Assembly (NCBI GenBank): GCA_963976055.1
Contig: CAXBJB010000005.1
Location: forward strand, 62,001 to 126,000
Reading direction: 5' to 3'
Length of the DNA: 64,000 nt
Source of the DNA: UBA1479 sp963976055
GTDB lineage: Bacteria; Pseudomonadota; Alphaproteobacteria; Rhodospirillales; Casp-alpha2
Shown: positions 51,328-63,749 of the stretch, piece after piece
Numbering within the stretch: position 1 is the stretch's first letter
Layout: each line of letters starts with the position of its first letter
Notes under the pieces: model-generated
Told to the model about the DNA's origin: nothing
Seen by the model: only the letters and a program-made list of their open reading frames with translations
Database searches by the model: none
Position numbers and translations under genes: made by a program

Positions 51328-53256
51328 ATGACCACGGAAACCAAAGTCGAAACTCATGCCTTTCAGGCGGAAGTGGGCAAGCTTCTCGATATCGTCGCCC
51401 ACTCGCTGTACAGCCAGAAGGAAATTTTCCTTCGCGAACTGATCTCCAACGCGTCGGACGCCTGCGACAAGCTGCGCTACCGGGCGCTGACCGAGCCTAA
51501 GCTGATCGAGGGCGACCCCGGGTTCCGCATCACCCTTTCGTTGGACAAGAAGGCCAAGACGCTGACCGTGTCCGACAACGGCGTCGGCATGGACAAGGAC
51601 GAGCTGACCGGCATCCTCGGCACCATCGCGCGGTCGGGCACCCAGGCCTTCGTCGAAGGGCTTTCCGGCGATGGGAAAAAGGATAAAGACAAGGCTGTGT
51701 CGCTGATCGGCCAGTTCGGCGTCGGCTTCTATTCCGCCTTCATGGTCGCCGATCTGGTCGAGGTCGTGACCCGCAAGGCCGACATCGACAAGGCCTTCAA
51801 ATGGGCATCGGACGGGCGCGGCGAGTTTACCATCGAGGATGCGGCGCGCGAGACCCGCGGCACCGACGTCATCGTGCACCTGAAGAAAGATGAAAAGGAA
51901 TATCTGGAGCCCGCCCGCATCGAACACATCGTGCGCACCTATTCGGATCATATCGGTATCCCGATCATCCTGGCCGGCGACGGCAAGGATACGGCGGAAA
52001 AGACCCTGAACACGGCCTCGGCCATCTGGACCCGCGACAAGAAGGATGTGACGGACGCGCAGTACACGGAGTTCTACCACCACGCGGCCCATGCCTTCGA
52101 CGACCCGTGGATGACCCTGCACAACCGGGTCGAGGGCGTGGTCAGCTACACCAACCTGCTGTTCATCCCGTCCATGCGGCCGTTCGACCTGTTCCATCCG
52201 GACCGCACGGGGCACGTGAAGCTCTACGTCAAAAGGGTGTTCATCACCGACAACTGCGAGGGCCTGCTGCCGCCTTACCTGCGCTTCGTGAAGGGGGTCG
52301 TTGACTCCGAGGATCTGGCGCTCAACGTCAGCCGCGAGATGATGCAGCACAACCCCGTGGTCGCGAAAATCTCCCAGGGCCTGACCAAGCGCATCTTCGG
52401 CGAACTGAAGAAGTCGGCGGAGAAAAAGCCCGAGGACTATGTGACGTTCTGGGAAACCTTCGGCCCCGTGTTGAAGGAAGGGTTGTACGAGGACGGCGAC
52501 AACCGCGAGCGGATTTTGGAACTCGCCCGCTTCAAAAGCTCGGAGCGCGACGGCTGGATCAGCCTGGCCGACTACGTCGCCGCGATGAAGGACGGCCAGG
52601 ATGCGATCTTCTATATCTCCGGCGAGGATCCGGAAGCGGCCCTCGCCAGCCCTCAGCTGGAAGGCTTCAAGGCCAAGGGGGTCGAGGTCCTGTTGATGAC
52701 CGACCCGGTCGACGAATTCTGGCTGTCCCATGTCGGCGCGTTCCAGGACAAGCCGTTCAAATCGGCGACCCGGGGCGGCGCCGACCTGGCCAAGATCGCC
52801 AAGGCGAAAGACGCCGAGAAAGACGCCGACGGCGATGCGGACAAGGCCGAGGACAAGCCCGCCGCCCCCGGCATGGACCAGCTGATCGCAGCCTTCAAGG
52901 CCGCGCTGGGCGACAAGGTCAAGGACGTGCGCCCGTCGGAACGCCTGACCGACAGCGCGGTCTGCCTGGTCACCGACGACGGCGACATGGACATCAACCT
53001 GGAACGGCTGCTGAAACAGCACAAGCAGCTCGACGGGCGCGACTTGTCACCCCGCATCCTGGAAATCAATCCGGACCACGCGCTGATCGGCAAGCTGGCC
53101 ACGCTGGCCGAGGCGAAGAACGCCAAGGACCCGGCGCTGGACGACGCGGCCTTCCTGCTGCTCGATCAGGCGCGCATCCTGGAAGGCGAGCCGGTTCTCG
53201 ACGCGGCGGCCTTTTCCAAGCGGCTGTCCAAGCTGATGGCCAAGGGTTTGGCCTAG
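51328..53256 (+). CDS. htpG: Molecular chaperone HtpG (Hsp90)
   Basis: A 642-residue ATP-dependent chaperone. The N-terminal GHKL ATPase site has LISNASDACDKLRY near residue 35, DNGVGMDKDEL near 85 and GQFGVGFYSAFMVAD near 130. The middle domain carries the catalytic Arg in ALNVSREMMQ. A short Asp/Lys-rich linker precedes the C-terminal dimerisation domain. The ATG at 51328 gives TTETKVETHAFQAEVGKLL, the family start. Confidence 0.97.
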   Translation: MTTETKVETHAFQAEVGKLLDIVAHSLYSQKEIFLRELISNASDACDKLRYRALTEPKLIEGDPGFRITLSLDKKAKTLTVSDNGVGMDKDELTGILGTIARSGTQAFVEGLSGDGKKDKDKAVSLIGQFGVGFYSAFMVADLVEVVTRKADIDKAFKWASDGRGEFTIEDAARETRGTDVIVHLKKDEKEYLEPARIEHIVRTYSDHIGIPIILAGDGKDTAEKTLNTASAIWTRDKKDVTDAQYTEFYHHAAHAFDDPWMTLHNRVEGVVSYTNLLFIPSMRPFDLFHPDRTGHVKLYVKRVFITDNCEGLLPPYLRFVKGVVDSEDLALNVSREMMQHNPVVAKISQGLTKRIFGELKKSAEKKPEDYVTFWETFGPVLKEGLYEDGDNRERILELARFKSSERDGWISLADYVAAMKDGQDAIFYISGEDPEAALASPQLEGFKAKGVEVLLMTDPVDEFWLSHVGAFQDKPFKSATRGGADLAKIAKAKDAEKDADGDADKAEDKPAAPGMDQLIAAFKAALGDKVKDVRPSERLTDSAVCLVTDDGDMDINLERLLKQHKQLDGRDLSPRILEINPDHALIGKLATLAEAKNAKDPALDDAAFLLLDQARILEGEPVLDAAAFSKRLSKLMAKGLA

Positions 53257-53269
53257 GCCAAACGACCGA

Positions 53270-53294
53270 CGGCCCGGCGTTTTCCGCCGGGCCG
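53270..53294 (+). terminator. Hairpin after htpG
   Basis: A perfect 10-bp stem (CGGCCCGGCG at 53270-53279, complement at 53285-53294) with a 5-base loop TTTTC, 14 bases after the htpG stop. No T-run follows. Confidence 0.6.
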
Positions 53295-53321
53295 CGAGGC
53301 CGTGTTCCCAGGGAATTTTCT

Positions 53322-53522
53322 TTAGAAGGAACTTTCCGCCGCGAGCATCTGGCGGAACAACAGCCGCGCCCGCGCCGACGCCACCACGTCGCGCATATCG
53401 TCCAGGGTCACGCCGTCGCGCGCCATGACCAGGTGCACCACGGGGTCGCTCAGGACATCGTCCATCTGCGGCTCGCGCCGGGGGCTCAGGTAGTATCGGG
53501 ACATCATTGCCACTTCGTTCAT
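53322..53522 (-). CDS. Small conserved-looking protein, unknown function
   Basis: A 66-residue protein, not matched to a named family. The ATG at 53522 is preceded by GAGGAG at good spacing, and the product looks like a real soluble protein (DPVVHLVMARDGVTLDDMRDVV followed by an Ala/Arg-rich helix). A longer frame reading from 53702 adds low-complexity sequence and the acnA terminator region and was not used. Confidence 0.6.
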   Translation of the reverse strand: MNEVAMMSRYYLSPRREPQMDDVLSDPVVHLVMARDGVTLDDMRDVVASARARLLFRQMLAAESSF

Positions 53523-53706
53523 CGCGTGGGACTCCTCATTGGCCGCACAGGGATTTGACATCGGCGTCAGGCGGCCCGCATCCTCGCGCCCCCCCAGGTC
53601 CCGGCCGCCATCGCCGCTTGCCGGGACCATAGATTTCCAAGATGAACCCGTGATGACAGGGCCATGAAGGTGGGGCGGCAATCGGATGCACCCCACGATC
53701 ACGAAA

Positions 53707-53730
53707 AGGCCGGCCCAAACGGGCCGGCCT
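53707..53730 (-). terminator. Intrinsic terminator of acnA
   Basis: A perfect 10-bp stem AGGCCGGCCC (53707-53716) and GGGCCGGCCT (53721-53730) with a 4-base loop. On the minus strand it is followed by TTTTCG. It lies 23 bases past the acnA stop. Confidence 0.85.
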
Positions 53731-53753
53731 TCTCTGTTCGGTGGTGCGAAAAT

Positions 53754-56441
<2,688 letters not shown>

Positions 56442-56779
56442 GCGAGGCCTCCTTGGTTGGCACCGGCGTTTTCTCGACTGGGCCGATCCGTAGCCCTTGT
56501 CGGAAAACCGCTGCGATAAAGGGTTCAATGACGTTTAAGTCTATTCACCCGAGCGGAGAGGAAGGAGAATTTTCCAAGCCAATCGCTCCGTTTTCGTCTG
56601 AACCCGGCACGGCCGCTGATTCAGAATGAAATCGAACTAAACTCTAACATATTCAAGCAATTAGATTCACCTTGCAAGCCGAACTAGGCTAAACTAAACC
56701 ATCTCCGGCGCTTTTCGGCGAGATCGCCCACTCGATTCGCCGTTGATTTGTCGAGAACACCCAGGATCGCGGAGCAATC
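56442..56779. promoter_or_regulatory. AT-rich divergent promoter region between acnA and acnB
   Basis: The 338-base gap has an AT-rich core (about 56620-56700). The self-complementary TTGCAA at 56672-56677 can serve as -35 in both directions: TTGCAA-N17-GAATAT (to 56649) towards acnA, and TTGCAA-N17-TAAACC (to 56700) towards acnB. A repeat of the type GAACTA/CTAAACT occurs at 56634-56644 and 56681-56698. No gene is seen. Confidence 0.5.
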
Positions 56780-59545
56780 ATGAGCTTGTACACGGATTAT
56801 TTGGCCGAAATCGAAGAACGTAAAAAGCAGGATTTGCATCCGAAACCGATCGAAGATGGGGCGCTCGTTGAAGACCTGATCGCACAGATCAAAGACACCG
56901 GGAACGAATACCGGGAAGACTCGTTGCAGTTCTTTATCTACAACACATTGCCCGGAACGACCAGCGCGGCAGGCGTCAAAGCGGCGTTCCTAAAAGAGAT
57001 CATTCTCGGCCAGGCCGACGTCAAGGAGATCACGCGGGACTTCGCGTTCGAACTTCTTTCGCACATGAAGGGCGGGCCGTCGGTCGAGGTGCTGCTCGAC
57101 CTGGCGCTGGGCGACGATGCCGACATCGCCAAGGCCGCGGCTGAAGTTCTGAAAACGCAGGTCTTCCTGTACGACGCGGACACGGATCGCCTGCAAGCGG
57201 CCTACAAGGCCGGAAACCCGATTGCCAAGGACGTCCTGCAAAGTTACGCGGATGCCGAGTTCTTCACCAAACTGCCGGAGATTGAGGACAAAATTGACGT
57301 CGTGACCTACGTCGCGGCGGAAGGCGATATCTCCACCGACCTGATGTCCCCGGGCGCCGAGGCGCATTCCCGCGCCGACCGGGAACTGCACGGCAAGAGC
57401 TTCATCTCGGAAAAAGCCCAGAAAGAGATCCAGGCGCTGAAGATCCAGCATCCCGGCAAGCGCCTGATGCTGATCGCCGAGAAAGGCACCATGGGCGTCG
57501 GCTCTTCGCGCATGTCCGGGATCAACAACGTGGCACTCTGGATGGGTGAGCAGGCCAGCCCCTACGTACCGTTCGTCAACATCGCGCCGATCGTCGCCGG
57601 CACCAACGGTATTTCACCGATCTTCCAGACCACGGTGGGCGTCACCGGCGGCATCGGCGTGGACCTTAAGAACTGGGTCAAGAAAGTGGACTCGGACGGC
57701 AATGCCATCATCAACAACGACGGCAGCCCGGTGCTGGAGGAAAAATACTCCGTCGCCACGGGCACGACCCTGACCATCGACACGAAAGCCAAGAAGCTCC
57801 TGAACGAAGACGGCTCCGAAGAACTGGCCGACGTTTCGAAGGCCTTCTCGCCGCAATCGATCGAGTTCATGAAGGCCGGCGGCTCCTATGCCATCGACTT
57901 CGGCAAGAAACTCCAGATTTTCGCCGCCGAAACCCTGGGCGTGGCGCCGAAGCCGGTGTTCGCGCCCGCCAAGGTGGTCTCCCACCCGGGTCAGGGCCTG
58001 ACGGCGGTCGAGAAAATCTTCAACAACAACGCCGTGGGCGTTCCGGAAGGAACCGTTCTGCACGCCGGTTCCGACGCCATGGTGAAGGTCAACATCGTCG
58101 GATCGCAAGACACGACCGGCCCGATGACCGTCCAGGAACTGGAGGCCATGGCCGCGACCGTGATCTCCCCGGTTCTGGACGGCGCCTACCAGTCCGGCTG
58201 TCACACGGCCTCCGTGTGGGACAACAAAGCGCAGGCCAATACGCCCAAGCTGATGGCCTTCATGAACAAGTTCGGGCTGGTCACCGGCCGCGACCCGAAA
58301 GGCGTCTACCCGGCCATGACGGACGTCATCCATAAGGTCTTGAACGACATCACCGTCGATGACCGGGCGATCATCATCGGCGGAGATTCGCACACCCGGA
58401 TGTCCAAAGGCGTCGCCTTCGGGGCTGACTCGGGCACCGTCGCGCTGGCGCTGGCCTTGGGCATGGCGAACATCACCGTCCCTGAGTCCGTTAAAGTGAC
58501 CTTCAAGGGCACGATGGCCGACCACATGGACTTCCGTGACGTGGTCCACGCGACCCAGGCCCAGATGCTGGCCCAGTCCGACGGGGAAAACGTTTTCCAG
58601 GGCCGCATCATCGAAGTCCACATCGGCACGCTGCTGGCGGACCAGGCCTTCACCTTCACCGACTGGACGGCCGAGATGAAGGCCAAGGCATCGATCTATA
58701 TTTCCAATGATGAAACCTTGATCGAGTCCCTGGAAATCGCCAAGGCCCGCATTCAGATCATGATCGACAAGGGCATGGAAATCCCGTCAGGGATGCTTCA
58801 GGGGCTGATCGACAAGGCGGACAAACGCATCGCACAAATCAAATCCGGAGAGCAGCCTGCGCTGCGGCCGGATGACAACGCCAAATACTACGCGGAAGTC
58901 GTCGTCGATCTGGATCAAATCAACGAGCCGATGATCGCCGACCCCGACGTCAACAACATCGATGTGGCGAAACGTTATACGCACGACACCATCCGCCCGA
59001 TTTCCTATTACGGCGGCAACAAGAAAGTCGATTTGGGCTTCGTCGGTTCATGCATGGTGCACAAGGGTGACCTGAGCATCGTCGCGCAAATGTTCCGAAA
59101 CCTGGAAAAGGCAAACGGTAAGATCGAGTTCAAGGCGCCCCTGGTTGTCGCACCGCCGACCTACAACATCGTCGATGAGTTGAAGGCGGAAGGCGACTGG
59201 GAAATCCTGCAAAAATACGCGGGGTTCGAGTTCGACGACACGGCCCCCAAGACCGAGGCGCGGACATCTTACGAGAACACCCTCTATCTGGAGCGTCCCG
59301 GTTGCAACCTTTGCATGGGCAACCAGGAAAAAGCGGAAAAGGGCGATACGGTCATGGCGACGTCGACCCGATTGTTCCAGGGCCGGGTTGTGGCGGACTC
59401 CAATGAAAAGAAAGGAGAGTCGCTGCTGGCTTCGACGCCGGTCGTGGTGTTGTCGACGATTCTCGGCCGGACACCAAGCGTTGACGAGTACAAGTCTGCA
59501 GTGGATGGCATCAACTTGACCAAATTCGCACCGCCGCGTGTGTAA
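56780..59545 (+). CDS. acnB: Aconitate hydratase B / 2-methylisocitrate dehydratase, long form
   Basis: A 921-residue AcnB-type enzyme, longer than E. coli AcnB (~865). The N-terminal HEAT-like region (residues ~1-160) and swivel domain (~165-390) precede the catalytic part. Cluster-site motifs are YQSGCHTASVWDNKA near 475, DLGFVGSCMVHKGD near 755 and ERPGCNLCMGNQEKA near 840. An added beta-rich stretch at ~305-350 (KKVDSDGNAIINNDGSPV) accounts for part of the extra length. Base composition looks somewhat lower in GC than its neighbours. Having both AcnA and AcnB side by side is not typical of the class. Confidence 0.93.
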   Translation: MSLYTDYLAEIEERKKQDLHPKPIEDGALVEDLIAQIKDTGNEYREDSLQFFIYNTLPGTTSAAGVKAAFLKEIILGQADVKEITRDFAFELLSHMKGGPSVEVLLDLALGDDADIAKAAAEVLKTQVFLYDADTDRLQAAYKAGNPIAKDVLQSYADAEFFTKLPEIEDKIDVVTYVAAEGDISTDLMSPGAEAHSRADRELHGKSFISEKAQKEIQALKIQHPGKRLMLIAEKGTMGVGSSRMSGINNVALWMGEQASPYVPFVNIAPIVAGTNGISPIFQTTVGVTGGIGVDLKNWVKKVDSDGNAIINNDGSPVLEEKYSVATGTTLTIDTKAKKLLNEDGSEELADVSKAFSPQSIEFMKAGGSYAIDFGKKLQIFAAETLGVAPKPVFAPAKVVSHPGQGLTAVEKIFNNNAVGVPEGTVLHAGSDAMVKVNIVGSQDTTGPMTVQELEAMAATVISPVLDGAYQSGCHTASVWDNKAQANTPKLMAFMNKFGLVTGRDPKGVYPAMTDVIHKVLNDITVDDRAIIIGGDSHTRMSKGVAFGADSGTVALALALGMANITVPESVKVTFKGTMADHMDFRDVVHATQAQMLAQSDGENVFQGRIIEVHIGTLLADQAFTFTDWTAEMKAKASIYISNDETLIESLEIAKARIQIMIDKGMEIPSGMLQGLIDKADKRIAQIKSGEQPALRPDDNAKYYAEVVVDLDQINEPMIADPDVNNIDVAKRYTHDTIRPISYYGGNKKVDLGFVGSCMVHKGDLSIVAQMFRNLEKANGKIEFKAPLVVAPPTYNIVDELKAEGDWEILQKYAGFEFDDTAPKTEARTSYENTLYLERPGCNLCMGNQEKAEKGDTVMATSTRLFQGRVVADSNEKKGESLLASTPVVVLSTILGRTPSVDEYKSAVDGINLTKFAPPRV

Positions 59546-59564
59546 GTGCTGATCAGGTTCGCTG

Positions 59565-59686
59565 CACCGTTATTGACCGAGGATTAGGACAGGAGTTTGA
59601 GCCCCGATGAGGGGCGTCGACTTCCTGAAACGAGTCTCACCTGGCGCCCCCTAAATTCGGCGTTGTCGCCTGCGCACAAGGCGCAG
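59565..59686 (+). ncRNA. Candidate structured RNA downstream of acnB
   Basis: The 418-base gap 59546-59963 has no gene but shows stacked hairpins: a nested stem AGGAG ... GCCCC-GATGA-GGGGC ... CTTCCT (59591-59626) with a symmetrical internal loop, then TGCGC-ACAAG-GCGCA (59671-59685), then the terminator at 59687. It may be a small RNA or a structured acnB 3' end. No family was recognised. From 59720 to 59950 nothing is seen except the leader of the next operon. Confidence 0.35.
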
Positions 59687-59718
59687 AGGCACCGCATGTC
59701 CATGGCTATGCGGTGCCT
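59687..59718 (+). terminator. Intrinsic-type terminator after acnB / candidate RNA
   Basis: A perfect 11-bp stem AGGCACCGCAT (59687-59697) and ATGCGGTGCCT (59708-59718) with a 10-base loop, followed by TTCATAAGG. The T-run is short. Confidence 0.7.
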
Positions 59719-59963
59719 TTCATAAGGTGAGCAACCTTCCGCGTTTCGCCACGCGGAACATATCCGGATGCGAACAACCGATTTTACGTGGCATCAAGCG
59801 CCCGTTCTCACGTAACCGTGCGGCGGCGCGGGATATTTCGGCTTGCGTCTTCCAGATCAATCTGCATGTTATTTTATCTCAACGCCCTTCAAGAGGCGGT
59901 AAATTCAAAAAATCCTAAAGCACGTCTGAACAAAGAAGGCTGAGGATTTACAGGGAGACATCC

Positions 59964-61925
59964 ATGTCCGGCGATCAAGCGGCGGGCCTAGACACTTTTC
60001 CCAAACTGTTGGCCGCGAACGCGCGCATCCGGGGGGGCAAACCCGCAAGCCGCGAAAAAGATTACGGGATCTGGCAGACCTGGACATGGTCCGAGGTCGC
60101 CGACGAGGTCCGCGCACTCGCCTGCGGTCTGGCGGCATTGGGGTGCAAGCGGGGCGACCGGCTGGCCATCATCGGCGACAACCGGCCGCACCTGTACTGG
60201 GCCATGCCCGCGGCCCAGGCCGTGGGTGGCGTGCCGGTGCCGATCTATCAGGATTCCGTGGCCGACGAGATGCAATACGTGCTGGCGCACGCGGAATGCC
60301 GTTTCGCCGTGGTCGAGAACCAGGAGCAGGTCGACAAACTGCTGGAGATCAAGGACCGCCTGCCCCTGCTGGAAACGATCATCTATCATTTCCCCCGCGG
60401 CATGCGTCATTACACGCAGAATTTCCTCCACCTGTACGCCGATGTCCAGGCGAAGGGCCGCGCCTTCGACGCGGCCAATCCCGGTTTTTACGACGGCGAG
60501 GTCGCCAAGGGGGCGGGCGGGGACTTGGCCATCATGGTCTATACCTCGGGCACCACGGGGCGGCCCAAGGGCGTGATGCTGAGCGCCGACAACCTGATCC
60601 AGACGGCGCGCAACGCCGCCGACTGGGAAGGCCTGACGGACGACGACGAGATGCTGGCGTATCTGCCCATGGCCTGGGTCGGCGACCACATTTTCTCGGT
60701 CGGCCAGGCCTTCACCCACGGGTTCTGCGTTGCCTGCCCGGAAAGCGCCGAAACGGTGCTTCAGGACCTGCGTGAGATCGGTCCGACCTATTTCTTCGCG
60801 CCGCCCCGCATTTTCGAGAACATATTGACCACGGTGATGATCCGGATCGAGGACGCGGCCCCCTGGAAACAGCGCATGTTCCATTATTTCATGGACCTGG
60901 CGGGGCGGGTCGGCCGCGACATCCTGGACGGCAAACCGGTGCCCCTGATCGACCGCGTGAAATACCGATTGGGCGAATTCCTGGTCTATGGGCCGCTCAA
61001 GAACGTTCTCGGCCTGACGCGCATGCGGCTGGGCTATACGGCGGGGGAGGCCATCGGCCCCGACATCTTCGATTTCTACCGATCGCTCGGCCTGAACTTG
61101 AAACAGTTGTACGGCTCGACCGAGGCGTCCGTGTTCATCACCATCCAGCCGAACGGCGACATCCGTTCCGATTCCGTGGGCGTGCCCGCCCCCGGGGTCG
61201 ATATCCGCGTCGCCGACACGGGCGAGGTCCTGTTCAAGAGCCCCGGCGTGTTCCAGGCCTATTACAAGAACGACGACGCCACGGCCGAGACCAAGACCGA
61301 CGACGGCTGGGTCCATACCGGCGATGCCGGGTTCCTGGACGCCGACGGGCATCTCAAGATCATCGACCGGGCCACGGACGTGGGTAGGCTGACCGACGGC
61401 ACGCTGTTCGCGCCCAAGTACCTGGAAAACAAACTTAAATTCTTCCCCTTCGTGTCCGAGGCCGTGACCTTCGGCGACGGCCGGGACTATGTCGCGGCGT
61501 TCATCAACATGGATTTGGAAGCGGTCGGCAACTGGGCCGAGCGGCGGGGCCTCGCCTATACGGGCTATACGGACCTCGCCGGCCGGCCCGAGGTTCTGGA
61601 GTTGATCGCCGACTGCGTCGACAAGGTCAACGCCGACCTGGCCCAGGACGACAAGCTGGCGGGATCGCAGATCAAGCGGTTCCTGATCCTGCACAAGGAA
61701 CTGGACGCCGACGACGGCGAACTGACGCGCACCCGAAAGGTTCGACGCAGCGTCATCACCGAACGCTACGGCGACCTGATCGCCGCCCTTTATTCGGACC
61801 AAGACCATTGCGAGGTCACCGCGACCGTGACCTTCGAGGACGGCCGCACGGACACCATCCACGCCGATCTGAAAATCCGCGACGCCAAGATGGTCCCGCC
61901 CGGCGCGGCACAGGCGGCGGCATGA
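59964..61925 (+). CDS. AMP-binding acyl-CoA synthetase (long-chain type)
   Basis: A 653-residue ANL-superfamily enzyme that would activate a carboxylic acid to its CoA thioester. The AMP-binding signature is MVYTSGTTGRPKGVML near residue 190, followed by YGSTEASVFI near 375 and GWVHTGDAGFLD near 448. The ATG at 59964 has GGGAG upstream. It heads an operon with a Liv-type ABC transporter (livG 38 bases downstream), an arrangement common in Alphaproteobacteria in which the transporter is thought to import the acid that the synthetase activates. The acid cannot be named from sequence. Confidence 0.92.
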   Translation: MSGDQAAGLDTFPKLLAANARIRGGKPASREKDYGIWQTWTWSEVADEVRALACGLAALGCKRGDRLAIIGDNRPHLYWAMPAAQAVGGVPVPIYQDSVADEMQYVLAHAECRFAVVENQEQVDKLLEIKDRLPLLETIIYHFPRGMRHYTQNFLHLYADVQAKGRAFDAANPGFYDGEVAKGAGGDLAIMVYTSGTTGRPKGVMLSADNLIQTARNAADWEGLTDDDEMLAYLPMAWVGDHIFSVGQAFTHGFCVACPESAETVLQDLREIGPTYFFAPPRIFENILTTVMIRIEDAAPWKQRMFHYFMDLAGRVGRDILDGKPVPLIDRVKYRLGEFLVYGPLKNVLGLTRMRLGYTAGEAIGPDIFDFYRSLGLNLKQLYGSTEASVFITIQPNGDIRSDSVGVPAPGVDIRVADTGEVLFKSPGVFQAYYKNDDATAETKTDDGWVHTGDAGFLDADGHLKIIDRATDVGRLTDGTLFAPKYLENKLKFFPFVSEAVTFGDGRDYVAAFINMDLEAVGNWAERRGLAYTGYTDLAGRPEVLELIADCVDKVNADLAQDDKLAGSQIKRFLILHKELDADDGELTRTRKVRRSVITERYGDLIAALYSDQDHCEVTATVTFEDGRTDTIHADLKIRDAKMVPPGAAQAAA

Positions 61926-61962
61926 GCGGCACCCGCGGCGCATAGGAGCGAAAGGAACCTGA

Positions 61963-62772
61963 ATGCCGGACGGCCCCCAGACACCCACCGGACGCGTCAT
62001 CGGCGACGTCATCATGAAGGTGGAAAATGTGTCGCTGTCGTTCGGCGGCGTGCGCGCGCTCGACAACGTGTCGTTCGAGGTGCGCGAGCACGAAATCCTC
62101 GCCATCATCGGGCCCAACGGGGCCGGCAAGTCGTCCATGCTGAACTGCATCAACGGCTTCTACCACCCGCAGGAAGGGGCCATCACCTACAAGGGCAAGC
62201 GCCGCGACACGGCCAAGCCTTATGAGGCGGCCGAGGAAGGCATCGCCCGCACCTTCCAGAACATCGCCCTGTTCAAGGGCATGTCGACGCTCGACAACAT
62301 CATGACCGGGCGCGGGCTGAAGATGAAACGCAACCTGTTCTGGCAGGCGCTCTATTACGGCCCGGCGCTCAAGGAAGAACTTGGACACCGTGCCAAGGCG
62401 GAAGAGGTCATCGACTTCCTGGAGATCGAGGCGATCCGCAAGACACCCGTGGGGCGCCTGCCCTACGGCCTGCAAAAGCGGGTGGAACTGGGCCGCGCAC
62501 TGGCCGCCGAGCCGGACCTGTTGCTGCTCGACGAGCCGATGGCCGGCATGAACCACGAGGAAAAAGAGGACATGGTCCGATACATCCTCGACGTGAACGA
62601 CGAATACGGCACCACCATCGTCCTGATCGAACACGACATGAGCGTGGTCATGGACATTTCCGACCGGGTCGTCGTGCTGGACTACGGCAAGAAACTGGCC
62701 GACGGCACGCCGGACGAGGTCAAGCGCAACCAGGACGTGATCGACGCCTATCTGGGCGTCAGCCACGACTAG
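61963..62772 (+). CDS. livG: Branched-chain-amino-acid-type ABC transporter ATP-binding protein (LivG)
   Basis: A 269-residue ATPase. Walker A is GPNGAGKSS near residue 50, signature LPYGLQKRVELGRAL near 167, Walker B DLLLLDEPMAGM near 186, and the C-terminal LivG motif LADGTPDEVKRNQDVIDAYLG. The ATG at 61963 follows AAAGGAA. It belongs to the synthetase-linked HAAT family, so the ligand may be a carboxylic acid rather than an amino acid. Confidence 0.93.
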   Translation: MPDGPQTPTGRVIGDVIMKVENVSLSFGGVRALDNVSFEVREHEILAIIGPNGAGKSSMLNCINGFYHPQEGAITYKGKRRDTAKPYEAAEEGIARTFQNIALFKGMSTLDNIMTGRGLKMKRNLFWQALYYGPALKEELGHRAKAEEVIDFLEIEAIRKTPVGRLPYGLQKRVELGRALAAEPDLLLLDEPMAGMNHEEKEDMVRYILDVNDEYGTTIVLIEHDMSVVMDISDRVVVLDYGKKLADGTPDEVKRNQDVIDAYLGVSHD

Positions 62773-62793
62773 GGCGGGGAGGGAACGACACCT

Positions 62794-63735
62794 ATGGAAT
62801 TTCTCGAATCGATCCTGGTCACCCCGTTCATCGAGATATGGGAAAGCCCGTACTATTTCATCGAACTGGTGCTGGTCGGGCTGTCCACGGGCGTCCTTTA
62901 TTCCCTGGTCGCGCTGGGCTTCGTGCTGATCTTCAAGGCGTCGGGCATGTTCAACTTCGCCCAGGGGGCGATGGTGCTGTTCGCGGCCCTGACCCTGGTC
63001 GGCCTGATGGAACACAGGGTACCGCTTTGGGCGGCGCTGATCCTCACCGTCGCCATGATGGTGGGCCTTGCCTTCCTGGTCGAACGCTTCATGCTGCGCC
63101 ATCTGGTCAACCAGGAAGGCCTGATCCTGTTCATGGCGACGATCGGCCTCAACTTCATCCTGGAGGGCACGGGTCAGCTGATGTGGGGATCGGACGTCAA
63201 GCGCCTGGAAATCGGCATCCCGGACCAGCCGTTCGACATTCTCGGCGGCAAGATCCTGCTCAACACCTTCGACGTGACCGCCGCCGTCATCGGCGCGCTT
63301 CTGGTGATCTCGCTCGCCGTGTTCTTCCAGAAAACGCCCATGGGCCGCGCATTGCGCGCCGTCGCCGACGACCATCAGGCGGCGCTTTCCGTCGGCATAC
63401 CGCTGAAGACCATCTGGATCGCCGTGTGGACCATCGCCGGCATCGTGGCGCTGGTCGCCGGCATCGTCTGGGGGGCCAAGTCGGGGGTTCAGTTCTCGCT
63501 GTCTCTGATTGCGCTGAAGGCCCTGCCGGTACTGATCCTGGGCGGGTTCACCTCGGTCCCCGGCGCCATCGTCGGCGGCCTGATCATCGGCGTCGGCGAA
63601 AAGGTCGCGGAAGGATTCTGGGGTCCGGCCCTCGGCGGCGCCATTGAAAACTGGTTCGCCTACATGCTCGCCCTCGCGTTCCTGGTGTTCCGGCCCCAGG
63701 GCCTGTTCGGCGAAAAAATCATCGAGCGCGTGTAG
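62794..63735 (+). CDS. livH: Branched-chain-amino-acid-type ABC transporter permease (LivH)
   Basis: A 313-residue inner-membrane protein with about eight transmembrane segments. The opening part ELVLVGLSTGVLYSLVALGFVL and the motif MFNFAQGAMVLFAAL are LivH signatures; MGRALRAVADDHQAALSVGI is the EAA-like loop. It lies 21 bases after livG, with GGGAGGGAAC as ribosome-binding site. Confidence 0.94.
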   Translation: MEFLESILVTPFIEIWESPYYFIELVLVGLSTGVLYSLVALGFVLIFKASGMFNFAQGAMVLFAALTLVGLMEHRVPLWAALILTVAMMVGLAFLVERFMLRHLVNQEGLILFMATIGLNFILEGTGQLMWGSDVKRLEIGIPDQPFDILGGKILLNTFDVTAAVIGALLVISLAVFFQKTPMGRALRAVADDHQAALSVGIPLKTIWIAVWTIAGIVALVAGIVWGAKSGVQFSLSLIALKALPVLILGGFTSVPGAIVGGLIIGVGEKVAEGFWGPALGGAIENWFAYMLALAFLVFRPQGLFGEKIIERV

Positions 63736-63749
63736 GAAGGATCCGGACC

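Noticed and set aside
50965..53022. 685-codon frame antisense to htpG
   Set aside because: Shadow of the htpG coding strand; no motifs.
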